9,344 nt of DNA, taken from Vulcanimicrobiota bacterium. Lineage in GTDB: Bacteria; Vulcanimicrobiota; Vulcanimicrobiia; Vulcanimicrobiales; Vulcanimicrobiaceae. This document shows, in pieces, positions 1-7,006 of this stretch. Made by a program: the position numbers and the translations under genes. Location of the stretch: contig JASHXG010000296.1 of assembly GCA_030043675.1 (NCBI GenBank), positions 1-9,344 of the forward strand, read 5' to 3'. Under the pieces are notes generated by a model that worked only from the letters and a program-made list of their open reading frames with translations, ran no database searches and had not been told where the DNA came from. The stretch's first letter is position 1; every line of letters begins with the position of its first letter.

Positions 1-80
1 GCGCATTTGCGACATGCGTCGGCTGCCGCGGCCGCTTGGGAGAGCAGCCGCTCGCGGCGCGCACGCTCCTCGAGGCTCAT
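1..80 (-). CDS. N-terminal fragment, possible family 4 uracil-DNA glycosylase
   Basis: Only the first 26 codons are present; the gene runs off the left edge. Reading leftward from the ATG at 80-78, the peptide begins MSLEERARRERLLSQ, continues with an Ala-rich stretch, and reaches Cys23-Arg-Lys-Cys26. An AGAGG lies nine bases upstream of the start. A short charged and Ala-rich lead followed by CxxC is how family 4 uracil-DNA glycosylases often begin, where the pair supplies two ligands of the 4Fe-4S cluster in an enzyme that removes uracil from DNA. That identification is inference from 26 residues; any protein with an early CxxC could look like this. The reading frame itself is better supported than the function. 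Confidence 0.4.
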   Translation of the reverse strand, partial: MSLEERARRERLLSQAAAAADACRKC

Positions 81-84
81 GGCC

Positions 85-282
85 GGGAACCTCTGAAGAA
101 GTCGCTGCACCGATCGCGGCCAGCAGTTTCGCCGCAGATCGAGGCGCGACCGAGGGAGCATAGCAGGGCCCCTCTGTGACCGAGGACGCAACGATGAGGT
201 GCGAAGAAACTGCCGCCGCCCGCAGGGTTTAGCCGCAAAGCCGGTCCAAACGATCGGTACATGGACTTCTTCAGAGGTTCCC
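85..282. repeat. Imperfect inverted repeat, arms 85-116 and 251-282
   Basis: The reverse complement of 85-116 matches 251-282 at 29 of 32 positions, with an unbroken 19-base core (gggaacctctgaagaagtc at 85-103, its complement at 264-282). The arms are separated by 134 bases that show only scattered weaker complementarity, for example gcagtttc near 124 against gaaactgc near 208. The left arm contains the AGAGG in front of the left-edge gene; the right arm ends on the last stop-codon base of the UPF0145 gene. The 201-base gap 81-281 holds no convincing gene. The repeat could be a regulatory or recombinational duplication, a degenerate small element, or an assembly or amplification artefact. Confidence 0.75.
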
Positions 283-617
283 TAGCCGACCTTGCTCACC
301 GAGACCGCTCGTCCGTACGCGACGACCTCGCATTCGCCGTCGCTGCCTTCTTGAACGTAGAACTGCAGGCCGATCACGGCATTTGCGCCGAGCGCGCCGG
401 CGCGACGCCGTAACGCGTCCAGTGCCTCGCTGCGCAGCTGCTCGGCATCGCTCAGCAGCTCGCTGCCGGAGAGCCCGATCAGCATGCCAAGGCTGCGGAA
501 GGTCGAACGCAGCCGGTTACGCGGCCGCGACGCCGTGCCTGAGACGTTGCCGAAGGAGCGTATCGTCCGATAGCCGTCGAGTTCGTGGAACGTCACCAGG
601 TCGTCGCGTGCGATCAT
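282..617 (-). CDS. UPF0145 / YbjQ-like family protein
   Basis: This 111-residue protein has the length and signature of the UPF0145 (YbjQ, former DUF74) family. Visible features are an N-terminal strand region ending in SFGNVSGTA, an SGSELLSDAEQLRSEAL helix with regularly spaced acidic and basic residues, the family hallmark LGANAVIGLQFYVQ, and a closing strand VVAYGRAVSV. Family members form small oligomeric alpha/beta rings and are sometimes annotated as heavy-metal binding, but no firm biochemical role is known. It is cytoplasmic, with no signal peptide or membrane segment. The ATG at 617-615 is chosen because the family motif begins soon after it; the nearest SD-like GGAG is 16 bases upstream, which is long, so the start is less certain than the family. 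It is divergent from the glycosyltransferase, 45 bases away. Confidence 0.87.
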   Translation of the reverse strand: MIARDDLVTFHELDGYRTIRSFGNVSGTASRPRNRLRSTFRSLGMLIGLSGSELLSDAEQLRSEALDALRRRAGALGANAVIGLQFYVQEGSDGECEVVAYGRAVSVSKVG

Positions 618-633
618 CGATGCGAGCAGGCGA

Positions 634-653
634 CTCCGAAGCGCCGGTCGGAG
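634..653. promoter_or_regulatory. Small palindrome overlapping the glycosyltransferase ribosome binding site
   Basis: CTCCGA at 634-639 is perfectly complementary to TCGGAG at 648-653 across an 8-base loop. The right arm contains the GGAG (650-653) that serves the glycosyltransferase ATG at 663 with a spacing of nine bases, or seven counted from the end of GGAGAG. A transcript starting upstream of 634 could therefore mask its own ribosome binding site. The stem has only six pairs, so this is a weak regulatory candidate; the ribosome binding site itself is solid and is what fixes the start at 663. Confidence 0.4.
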
Positions 654-662
654 AGAACAAGC

Positions 663-1631
663 ATGCCGGAGAGTTCACCGTCGGTTCTGATCATCCGCCT
701 CGATGCCATCGGCGATGCGTTGGCATTGACGCCGTTGCTCGCCGCGCTTGGGGCCGATGCGATTCCCGTCGACGTCGTGTTACGCCGCGGCAACGCCGGA
801 GTCTTCGCTTCTCGCGCGGTGCGCCGCGCCGTGATCGGCGATTTCAAGTTGCGTTCGAGCGATCGCGCGACGATCGACGCCATCGAAGCGCTCGGTCGCG
901 AGCTGCGAACGCAGCACTATTCGCACGTGCTCGTCGCGACCGAGGATCCGAGCGGCTACCGTTTGGCGCGCGCGACCGGGGCGCCGGTGCGCATCGGCTT
1001 CACGCACGTTTGGGGCAAGCCGTTCAAAACTCTCTGGGCGCGGCAATTTCTCACCCACTCCATCCACCGCAGCGCCGGTGAAGACCGCTGCAAGCCGCAC
1101 GAGTGCGAGGTCCTTTTTCGTCTCGCGACGCCGCTGATCGGTGAACGAGAGCCGACCCGCGATCTCGCACGACTGCGCCCGCTGGTGCTCGAGGCGGAGC
1201 CTGCGCCCGACGAGCGCGTGGCAGTGCAGATCACCGACAAGTGGCAGCGCTTGGGCATCGGCTTCGATGCCGTCGTCGAACTCGTTCATCGCATTGCGGA
1301 GTTTGGTCCGATCCGCTTGCTCGGAGCGCGCGGCGAAGCTGCCTATGCCGGCCGGATCGCGCAAGCGACGGCAATAGACGTCGAATCCTTTGACGACCTC
1401 GCGCCCTGGAAGGCCGCCATCGCCGCAGCGACGGCGCTGGTTACGCCCGACTCCGGAGCGTTGCACGTCGCCGGCATGGTCGGAACGCCGGTTGTCACCG
1501 TCTTCCCTCCTTCGCGCGACTTCGCATCTCGCGTCGCGCGTTGGGCGCCGTGGGCGGCGCCGCACCGCATCGTCCAAGCCGGCGATGGCTGGCCGGCGCG
1601 CGCGTCCGACGCCTTAGCGCAACTGCTTTAA
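663..1631 (+). CDS. Glycosyltransferase family 9 (heptosyltransferase-like)
   Basis: This 322-residue cytoplasmic protein has the two-lobed pattern of GT-B glycosyltransferases of family 9, which includes ADP-heptose:LPS heptosyltransferases. The N-terminal lobe opens with SVLIIRLDAIGDALALTPLL (residues 7-26), the first strand and glycine loop of the family. The C-terminal lobe carries TPDSGALHVAGMVGTPVVTV from residue 261, with Asp263 and His268 in the donor-binding signature (D-S-G-x-x-H-x-A). The likely role is adding a sugar to a lipopolysaccharide core or other surface glycan; donor and acceptor cannot be read from sequence. The start at 663 is supported by GGAGAG at 650-655; a longer frame from 585 would run into the divergent UPF0145 gene. 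The phosphoesterase downstream starts 38 bases after the stop, so co-transcription is likely. Confidence 0.93.
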   Translation: MPESSPSVLIIRLDAIGDALALTPLLAALGADAIPVDVVLRRGNAGVFASRAVRRAVIGDFKLRSSDRATIDAIEALGRELRTQHYSHVLVATEDPSGYRLARATGAPVRIGFTHVWGKPFKTLWARQFLTHSIHRSAGEDRCKPHECEVLFRLATPLIGEREPTRDLARLRPLVLEAEPAPDERVAVQITDKWQRLGIGFDAVVELVHRIAEFGPIRLLGARGEAAYAGRIAQATAIDVESFDDLAPWKAAIAAATALVTPDSGALHVAGMVGTPVVTVFPPSRDFASRVARWAPWAAPHRIVQAGDGWPARASDALAQLL

Positions 1632-1669
1632 CAGGATTACGCGTGATTTGCGGGAAACTACCTTCAACC

Positions 1670-3055
1670 ATGTGGCCCATAAGCGCGCGCACATTATTGC
1701 TTTTTATCTTGACGGCGACCCTGGCGGGATGCGCGCACGACTCACTAGCCCCGATTCCGACGAGCGGTGCTCCGGGAGTTTCACCGCAAGCGCTCTCGTT
1801 CGTGGAAAGACCATTGATTCGGACAAACCCGCGGATCCAACACGTCGTCATCATCGTTCAAGAGAACCGCACGCCCGACAATCTCTTCAATGGTCTGCCG
1901 GGTGCCGACACCGTTCGCAGCGGCAAGAACTCGCATGGCCGAATCGTCGAACTGCACCGCGTGGCCTTGGCTACACCCTACACGCTCATACACTCGCACC
2001 CGGCTTTCGAGACAGAGTATGCCGACGGTGACCTAAACGGCTTCGATAAGGACAAAACCGGCTGTCACCGAAGCGCAACGTGTCCTCCGCCCGGCCTGCG
2101 CGCCTATGGCTACGTAGCGCCGAGCGACGTCAAGCCCTACCTCGTGATGGCCGAGCGGTATACGTTCGGCGACCATATGTTCCAAACGAATCAGGGGCCG
2201 AGTTTTCCCGCCCACCAATACATCTTGAGCGGGACGTCAACCATCGTGAACGGCTCGATGTTGCGAGCAGCCGAAAACGTGGCCGCGGGGAAGGACAGGA
2301 ACGCCGGCGGCTGCGATTCGCCGCCCGACTCCACGGTTGCCGTCATCAACCTGGCCGGAAACGAGGACCAGCGAGTCTTTCCCTGTTTCAGCCGGATCTC
2401 TCTGCCGCAGCTGCTCGAAGCGCACGGCTTGAGCTGGCACTATTATCAGGCGCACCTAGGCGCCGGCACTTGGCATGGCCCGGATGCTATTTTGCAGTTG
2501 CGAAAGAGCCCGGAGTTTTTCGAGGACGTTGTCGCGCCGCCGGGGCGGGTACTCAGGGACATCGCCCATGGCCGGTTGGCGAATGTAGTCTGGGTGACTC
2601 CGACTGCAAAAGCTTCCGATCACTCGGGCGTCACCGATGGTTCAGGTCCGTCGTGGGTTGCATCGGTGGTCAATGCGGTGGGCGAGAGCCCATACTGGAA
2701 CGACACCGCCATCTTCATCACGTGGGATGACTGGGGCGGATGGTACGACCACGTGCCTCCGATCGAGTATAACTCATACGAGCTTGGTTTCCGCGTGCCC
2801 TTGATCGTGGTGTCACCTTACGCGAAGCGTCACTTCGTATCGCACCGGCAACACGAATTCGGCAGCATCCTCAAGTTCGTCGAGGAGACGTTTGGACTGG
2901 GCTCGCTTGGCACGACCGACGTGCGCTCGGACGACCTCTCGGACTGCTTCGACTTCTCGGGCCCTCCGCATCGCTTTCGCCCGATTCCAGCACCCTTGCC
3001 GCCCAGCTACTTCCTGAAGCAGCCGATTTCGATGCAGGATCCCGACGACGACTGA
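1670..3055 (+). CDS. Phosphoesterase lipoprotein (PF04185, acid phosphatase / phospholipase C type)
   Basis: The protein has 461 residues. A lipoprotein signal (Arg7, hydrophobic core, lipobox LAGC with Cys21) predicts export and lipid anchoring. The mature part matches PF04185, the alkaline-phosphatase-fold family of bacterial phospholipase C and AcpA-type acid phosphatases. Visible elements are HVVIIVQENRTPDN with Glu65-Asn66 as likely metal ligands, QGPSFPAHQY with Ser178 where AcpA has its nucleophile, SDHSG with Asp317-His318, FITWDDWGGWYDHV with Asp353-Asp354, and the closing FRVPLIVVSPYAK block. All expected catalytic positions seem present, so it is probably active on phosphate monoesters or diesters; the substrate is unknown. 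An alternative GTG start at 1643 has a better placed AGGA (1634-1637) and would add nine residues before the same signal. The stop lies one base from the convergent DUF2079 stop. Confidence 0.94.
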   Translation: MWPISARTLLLFILTATLAGCAHDSLAPIPTSGAPGVSPQALSFVERPLIRTNPRIQHVVIIVQENRTPDNLFNGLPGADTVRSGKNSHGRIVELHRVALATPYTLIHSHPAFETEYADGDLNGFDKDKTGCHRSATCPPPGLRAYGYVAPSDVKPYLVMAERYTFGDHMFQTNQGPSFPAHQYILSGTSTIVNGSMLRAAENVAAGKDRNAGGCDSPPDSTVAVINLAGNEDQRVFPCFSRISLPQLLEAHGLSWHYYQAHLGAGTWHGPDAILQLRKSPEFFEDVVAPPGRVLRDIAHGRLANVVWVTPTAKASDHSGVTDGSGPSWVASVVNAVGESPYWNDTAIFITWDDWGGWYDHVPPIEYNSYELGFRVPLIVVSPYAKRHFVSHRQHEFGSILKFVEETFGLGSLGTTDVRSDDLSDCFDFSGPPHRFRPIPAPLPPSYFLKQPISMQDPDDD

Positions 3056-3056
3056 G

Positions 3057-4391
3057 CTATCGGCACGGCCCAATACGCCGATAGAGCTCGATGGCGTCGC
3101 GCCGCGCGACCAATACGTACCGGCCCTCGCTAACGAGCTGCCTGAAGGCATCGCCGTACTCTTCCAGGCGCGCCGACTCGGGAAAATCGCGGTCTACGAG
3201 AACGAAGCAGGCCTGCGTCTCCGCCGCCGGCGATTCGGGCAAGAGACGCGCGTACGGATCGGCAAGCGCCAGATGCGTGTAGGCCTCTTCTTGCGTAGCG
3301 ATGCTTAAGCCGGCAGGAAGCGCTGCGAGAAATCTGTCGAGTGCGACGTCACGCGCTGCGACGGGACGCAAATTCAATCCGGGATGGAGCGGATCGGCGA
3401 CCGTTAACTCGAGAATGCATAGCACGAGACACGCGGCCAACGCATAACGGACCGCCGGCGATTGCAGGCGCCGCACGGCGAAGGCGAACGCCACCAGCAC
3501 GTAACCAATCCAAGCTCCGGCGTAGTGCGCGCCGACGGTAAAAGCCGTCGGCATCCGGGAGAGCAGCACCTCCCCGAGCGGCGCGACCGCGAGCACCATC
3601 ATGCGAGAGCGCAGCGGCAGGAAGAGCAACGGCGCAAAGATGAGCAGCAAGAATCCTAGACGCGCGAGGAGCGTGCCCGGCAGCGAGCGTAGGTCGGTCA
3701 GAGTCCATGCGTAGAAGCGCACCGGTTGCCACGTCGCAGCGGCGGCAGCGTGCGGCCGGATGCCGAGGAAGAACACCGCCAGGATCGCAATGCTGACCGT
3801 GAAAACGCCTATGGCGACGCGGCCGCGCGACGTGCCGCGAAAACGCCACGCCCCTAGGCCGCCGGCGATCGCGAGGAAGATTGCCTGATCTTCCTTCACC
3901 GCCAGCGTAACCAGCGCCAAGATGATCGTCCAACCCATCGCTCCGGCATCGAAGGCATAGAGCGTCCACGCGACCGCGGCGGGCGCGAAACCATTCTCGT
4001 GAAAGTCCCCAAAGATCAGCCCGGCCAAGGGCGGATAGAGCCACACGATCAACGCCGCGAGGCGCGCGACTTCGATGCCGCTGCGAGCTCGGACCAAACC
4101 GTAGATCGGCGGCGCAACCAGCGCACCGGCGACCGCTTGCAGCGCGATCAACGCGATAGGCGAGCGCACCAGCGCTACGGTGAATCCGGACAGATAGAGG
4201 ATCGGCGAGAAGTGGAAAGCCCAGTGGCTTCCTTCGATCGGGTTGCAAAAACATCCAAATGCGCTGGCGACGGTCTGCGCGAAGATTCCGAAGTCGATCA
4301 GATTCCGATGCGCCGCGTATTTGATCGCGCCTAGCCACGTAAAGAGCGCCGCGTAGACGAGGCACCCGAGCCAGAGCAGCTTGTCTTTCAC
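3057..4391 (-). CDS. DUF2079 multipass membrane protein
   Basis: This 444-residue protein has about ten hydrophobic segments followed by a soluble C-terminal region of roughly 90 residues. It carries the signatures of DUF2079 (PF09852), a family resembling GT-C glycosyltransferases: IDFGIFAQ with Asp33 in the first extracytoplasmic loop, HFSPILYL with His60, FGDFHENGF with Asp129 and His131, and VKEDQAI with Lys166-Glu167-Asp168. Conserved acidic residues just outside the first membrane helix are what a GT-C-like enzyme would use. The function of the family is not established; transfer from a polyprenyl-phosphate sugar is a hypothesis. Translation starts at GTG 4391-4389, which overlaps the prfB stop as GTGA, so translation is probably coupled to prfB. 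No separate ribosome binding site is evident. Confidence 0.9.
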   Translation of the reverse strand: MKDKLLWLGCLVYAALFTWLGAIKYAAHRNLIDFGIFAQTVASAFGCFCNPIEGSHWAFHFSPILYLSGFTVALVRSPIALIALQAVAGALVAPPIYGLVRARSGIEVARLAALIVWLYPPLAGLIFGDFHENGFAPAAVAWTLYAFDAGAMGWTIILALVTLAVKEDQAIFLAIAGGLGAWRFRGTSRGRVAIGVFTVSIAILAVFFLGIRPHAAAAATWQPVRFYAWTLTDLRSLPGTLLARLGFLLLIFAPLLFLPLRSRMMVLAVAPLGEVLLSRMPTAFTVGAHYAGAWIGYVLVAFAFAVRRLQSPAVRYALAACLVLCILELTVADPLHPGLNLRPVAARDVALDRFLAALPAGLSIATQEEAYTHLALADPYARLLPESPAAETQACFVLVDRDFPESARLEEYGDAFRQLVSEGRYVLVARRDAIELYRRIGPCR

Positions 4392-5489
4392 GCTGAAGCG
4401 CGGCGTTGCTGTAAGTAGGGCCAGATGAAGGCGTCGATCCCGCCGCCGAGCACTTCGGCGACGTTGCCCGTCTCAACGCCGGTGCGATGATCCTTGACGA
4501 GTTGATAGGGCTGCAAGACGTACGAGCGGATCTGGGATCCCCACTCGTTGGCTTGGCGCTCACCTCGCAAGCCGGCAAGCCTGCGATCGTGTTCCTCGGC
4601 CGCGAGCGCCGCGAGCTTCGCGCGCAGAATGTTGAGCGCCACGTCGCGGTTCTGCGCCTGCGAACGCTCCTGCTGCGAGACGACGACCAAGCCCGTCGGC
4701 ACGTGTACGACGCGGACCGCCGATTCGGTTTTGTTGACGTACTGACCGCCGGCGCCGCCCGATTTGAACGTCTCGACGCGAAGATCGTCGGGCTTGATCT
4801 CGACGTCGGTCTCCGCCGCTTCTACCTCGGGGATGACGTCGACGGCGGCGAACGACGTGTGGCGGCGATGCGCCGCGTCAAACGGTGAGAGCCGCACCAG
4901 GCGGTGGACCCCTCGTTCGCTTTCCAGCATCCCGTATGCGTTGCGCCCGCGTACGAAAAACGTAATCGATTTCAGCCCCGCTTCCTCGGCCGGCGACTCG
5001 TCCACGACCTGGGTCGAGAACCCCTTCGATTCGGCCCAGCGCAGATACATGCGCGCCAGCATCTGCGTCCAGTCGGCGGCATCGACCCCGCCGGCGCCCG
5101 CAAAAATGCTTACGATCGCGTTGTGAGCATCGAACTCGCCGCTGAAGCTGGCCGCCATTTCGAGGGTCTCGATCGATTGGGTCGCGGCTGTGATGCTCCG
5201 ATCGACGTCGCGCTCGGCGGCGGCGTCGTCGTCGAAAAGCTCGAGCATCTCACGCGCCTCGGCCAACGATCGCGCCACGTCGTCGATCGATGCGTTCCGA
5301 TCGCGCAGCTCGGTCAGCTCCTTCATCACGTGCTGCGCGCGATCGGGATCGTTCCAGAAGGTCTCGGTCCGCGAGCGCTCGTCCAGCTCGCTTATTCGGC
5401 GGAGCGTGCCCGCATAGTCAAAGACGCTCCTTGAGCGCCCCCAGGCGGTCTTCGAGGCGGAGAATCGCGGTCAGTTGGGTATCGCTCAT
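4388..5489 (-). CDS. prfB: Peptide chain release factor 2, with programmed +1 frameshift
   Basis: RF2 recognises UGA and UAA stop codons and triggers peptide release in the ribosome. Two frames make up the gene: 23 codons from the ATG at 5489 to an in-frame TGA (5420-5418), then 343 codons in the +1 frame from 5419 to the stop at 4388, for 366 residues in total, about the length of E. coli RF2. Diagnostic residues in the joined protein are the RF2-specific stop-recognition tripeptide Ser-Pro-Phe at 201-203 (LVRLSPFDAAHRRHTSF) and the catalytic GGQ at 247-249 (SGGAGGQYVNKTESAVRV). The region after the shift contains the usual TFWNDPDRAQHVMKEL stretch. A simple ORF call would start at 5329 and lose the first 53 residues. 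The stop overlaps the GTG of the DUF2079 gene by four bases. Confidence 0.98.
5417..5432 (-). promoter_or_regulatory. prfB: prfB programmed +1 frameshift site
   Basis: On the minus strand the sequence reads AAGGAG CGT CTT TGA C. The SD-like AAGGAG (5432-5427) sits three bases before the CTT slip codon (5423-5421), followed by an in-frame TGA (5420-5418) and C. This is the same architecture as the classical E. coli site, where an internal SD three bases before CUU UGA C pushes the ribosome forward by one. RF2 reads UGA, so low RF2 favours the shift and high RF2 favours termination: an autoregulatory loop. Every element is present, so the site looks functional. Confidence 0.97.
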
Positions 5490-5570
5490 GCGTAAGGCGG
5501 TTTTCCTCGAAGCGCGCGCACCCCTTGTCGTGCTGCCCCTGTGTCGTGATCGAAGAGCGACTCTTTTCAC

Positions 5571-5574
5571 GGAG
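5571..5574 (+). promoter_or_regulatory. Ribosome binding site deciding the start of the GDPH protein
   Basis: GGAG lies seven bases before the ATG at 5582. It selects this start over an in-frame ATG at 5525, whose extra 19 residues (two cysteines close together, many charged residues) look untranslated. A small stem, AAGAG (5553-5557) with CTCTT (5561-5565), precedes it. The 92 bases 5490-5581 between this gene and divergent prfB must hold both promoters, but no convincing -35/-10 pair stands out. Confidence 0.7.
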
Positions 5575-5581
5575 ATTCACT

Positions 5582-6352
5582 ATGTACGTTCAGCCGCTGG
5601 AGGGCTCGCTCAGCGCTAACTCGGCCCCGTCCCTCAACGGAACGCTCGACGGGGAGGGCGTGCTTGACGAGGGCATGCTTTCAGGCTCGGCCGCGTCGAC
5701 CGCCGCAGGCGACAACATCTCGCGTTTCCTTCCACCCGGCAGCCTCGACGGTTCGCCTGGCACGATGCAGGGCATGTTCGGATCGCTCATGAGCGTGCTG
5801 ACGCAGATGATGCAGATGCTGCAGTCCATGATGGGCTACGGCGGCGGCAACGAGCGTTTCTTTGCAAACGCCACGGCATCGAGCACGGGCGATCCGCATC
5901 TTTCATTTGATGGAAGCCGCTGGACGAGCATGGCCTCACAGCCGAATCTGCTTAGCTCCAACTCGATTCCGGGCGGATTTCAGATCTCGACGCAGGCTAC
6001 GCCGCCTAACACGCACGGCGTCACCTGGAACCAGTCGGCGACGATTGCGTTGAACAACGGCGCGACGACGATCGGCCTCAACAACAGCGGCCAGCCTTCG
6101 ATCTCCAACGACGGCCAACCGGTCTCGATCGCCGCGGGACAGACGCTGCAGCTGGGCAACGGCCAGACGGTCTCGTACAATCAAAACGGCTCGCTCTGCG
6201 TCACGGTGCAAAATGGCGCCGGGGGCACGATTACGACGACCCTCGCTGCACAGGGCCGCGGCGTTAACGTCGGCGTCACCGCGCATGAGGTTGAGCTGGG
6301 CGGCTCGCTCGTTGACGGCGGCATCGAAACGCCGGATGCCGGCACGTTCTAG
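5582..6352 (+). CDS. Uncharacterised protein with Met-rich helix and GDPH motif
   Basis: I do not firmly recognise this 256-residue protein. Residues 1-60 are rich in Ser, Gly and Ala with no signal peptide. Residues 62-84 form a methionine-rich, probably helical stretch (eight Met in 23, including MMQMLQSMMG), followed by a Gly hinge. At 103-111 is GDPHLSFDG, the opening motif of von Willebrand type D-like domains; a similar GDPH site is the self-cleavage point in mucin VWD domains and in the metal-induced autocleavage (DUF1521) domain of the rhizobial effector NopE1. The rest is beta-rich, with Asn/Gly turns such as GQTLQLGNGQTVSYNQNGSL, and has one cysteine (206). A secreted, possibly self-processing protein exported without a Sec signal is a reasonable hypothesis, not shown. 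It is divergent from prfB, and its stop overlaps that of the next gene. Confidence 0.85.
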   Translation: MYVQPLEGSLSANSAPSLNGTLDGEGVLDEGMLSGSAASTAAGDNISRFLPPGSLDGSPGTMQGMFGSLMSVLTQMMQMLQSMMGYGGGNERFFANATASSTGDPHLSFDGSRWTSMASQPNLLSSNSIPGGFQISTQATPPNTHGVTWNQSATIALNNGATTIGLNNSGQPSISNDGQPVSIAAGQTLQLGNGQTVSYNQNGSLCVTVQNGAGGTITTTLAAQGRGVNVGVTAHEVELGGSLVDGGIETPDAGTF

Positions 6353-6906
6353 CTTTTAGCGCAGGTTGTCTTTACGCTGACGCTACGCCCGGTTTTCGCC
6401 TCAGTGAGCGCTTGCACCGAAATCGTCTTCGTGTCGCTCGTCCTCGTCATCGTCGTGTCGGTTTGACTGCCGATGTCTGCCGACGGCGCAAACGAGAGGT
6501 CGTGCCACGCGATTTGATCCCCCCGCCAACCGCTCGAGACGGAGAGCCCGTAGGTGCCAAGGTCGCCGGACGAGACGTCGATCCATCGATTGGTCGCGGG
6601 ATCGTAGGTGATCCGGTCGAGGATCGTTAGCGTGCTCGTCATCCAGGAAAGTGGCGCGATGACCGAGCGTTGGTCGATCCAGTAGCCGGTCGAGTCGAAC
6701 CGATAGGTGACGATCGTTTGGAAGGGCGCCGGACGGCGCGAACTCAACGTGCTGCACGTCCACGTTCCGATGAGAAAACGAAACGCGGAGAAATCCGGCT
6801 TGGCCGGTGCCGGGATTGGCGTCGCCTCCACTTGCGCCGGCAGACGGGCCGGTATCGACCACGCGATCAGCGTCGCACCTGCGAAGATTAGCGGAAGTAC
6901 TCGCAT
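6349..6906 (-). CDS. Small exported protein, DUF1579-like or lipocalin-like
   Basis: This 185-residue protein starts with a Sec-type signal (MRVLPLIFAGATLIAW, probable cleavage near Ala20 or Ala24), so it is predicted to be exported. After a Pro/Ala-rich linker comes FRFLIGTWTC (residues 42-51). An early FLxGTW followed by alternating short strands (FQTIVTYRFDSTGYWIDQRS, ILDRITYDPATNRWI, GWRGDQIAWHDLSF) is typical of DUF1579 and related lipocalin-like barrels, whose ligands are mostly unknown. Cys51 and Cys182 are the only cysteines and could form a disulfide across the barrel ends. The start is supported by AAGGAG (complement of 6911-6916) four bases upstream. It is divergent from the first propeller gene across 100 bases and convergent with the GDPH gene, the two stops sharing CTAG at 6349-6352. 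The gene is well supported; the family call is moderate. Confidence 0.75.
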   Translation of the reverse strand: MRVLPLIFAGATLIAWSIPARLPAQVEATPIPAPAKPDFSAFRFLIGTWTCSTLSSRRPAPFQTIVTYRFDSTGYWIDQRSVIAPLSWMTSTLTILDRITYDPATNRWIDVSSGDLGTYGLSVSSGWRGDQIAWHDLSFAPSADIGSQTDTTMTRTSDTKTISVQALTEAKTGRSVSVKTTCAKS

Positions 6907-6994
6907 GCTGCTCCTTCTAGACGTCGCACGAATGCTTAGCTTGCTCGCCCACGTGCCCCTGCGTGCCGTTTCGCCGCTGCTTTAGGGCGTGGGG

Positions 6995-7000
6995 AAGGAA
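6995..7000 (+). promoter_or_regulatory. Ribosome binding site of the first propeller gene
   Basis: AAGGAA within ggggaaggaa (6991-7000) lies six bases upstream of GTG 7007. It favours that start over GTG 6989, which precedes the site, and over GTG or ATG codons at 7034-7061, which would shorten the lipoprotein signal. The same ten bases recur at 8081-8090 before the second propeller gene. Confidence 0.65.
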
Positions 7001-7006
7001 CCGAGG

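Noticed and set aside
77..262. Minus-strand 61-codon open frame in the gap before the left-edge gene
   Set aside because: It has no ribosome binding site, a composition typical of random GC-rich sequence, and overlaps the better supported start at 80. Its span coincides with the inverted repeat.
383..1081. Plus-strand 232-codon frame rich in Arg
   Set aside because: It is a shadow of the UPF0145 and glycosyltransferase genes; the Arg-rich translation is typical of an out-of-frame reading in GC-rich DNA.
1541..1669. Longer phosphoesterase starting within the glycosyltransferase gene
   Set aside because: The extra residues are Arg-rich and precede a complete lipoprotein signal; only the GTG at 1643 remains a fair alternative start.
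3349..4578. Minus-strand 409-codon frame overlapping DUF2079 and prfB
   Set aside because: The other frames here encode recognisable DUF2079 and RF2 motifs; this one is Arg/Ala-rich without domains.
5417..5420. In-frame TGA early in prfB as a pseudogene-causing mutation
   Set aside because: The surrounding SD-like AAGGAG, CTT slip codon and following C match the canonical programmed frameshift, and the rest of the gene is intact.
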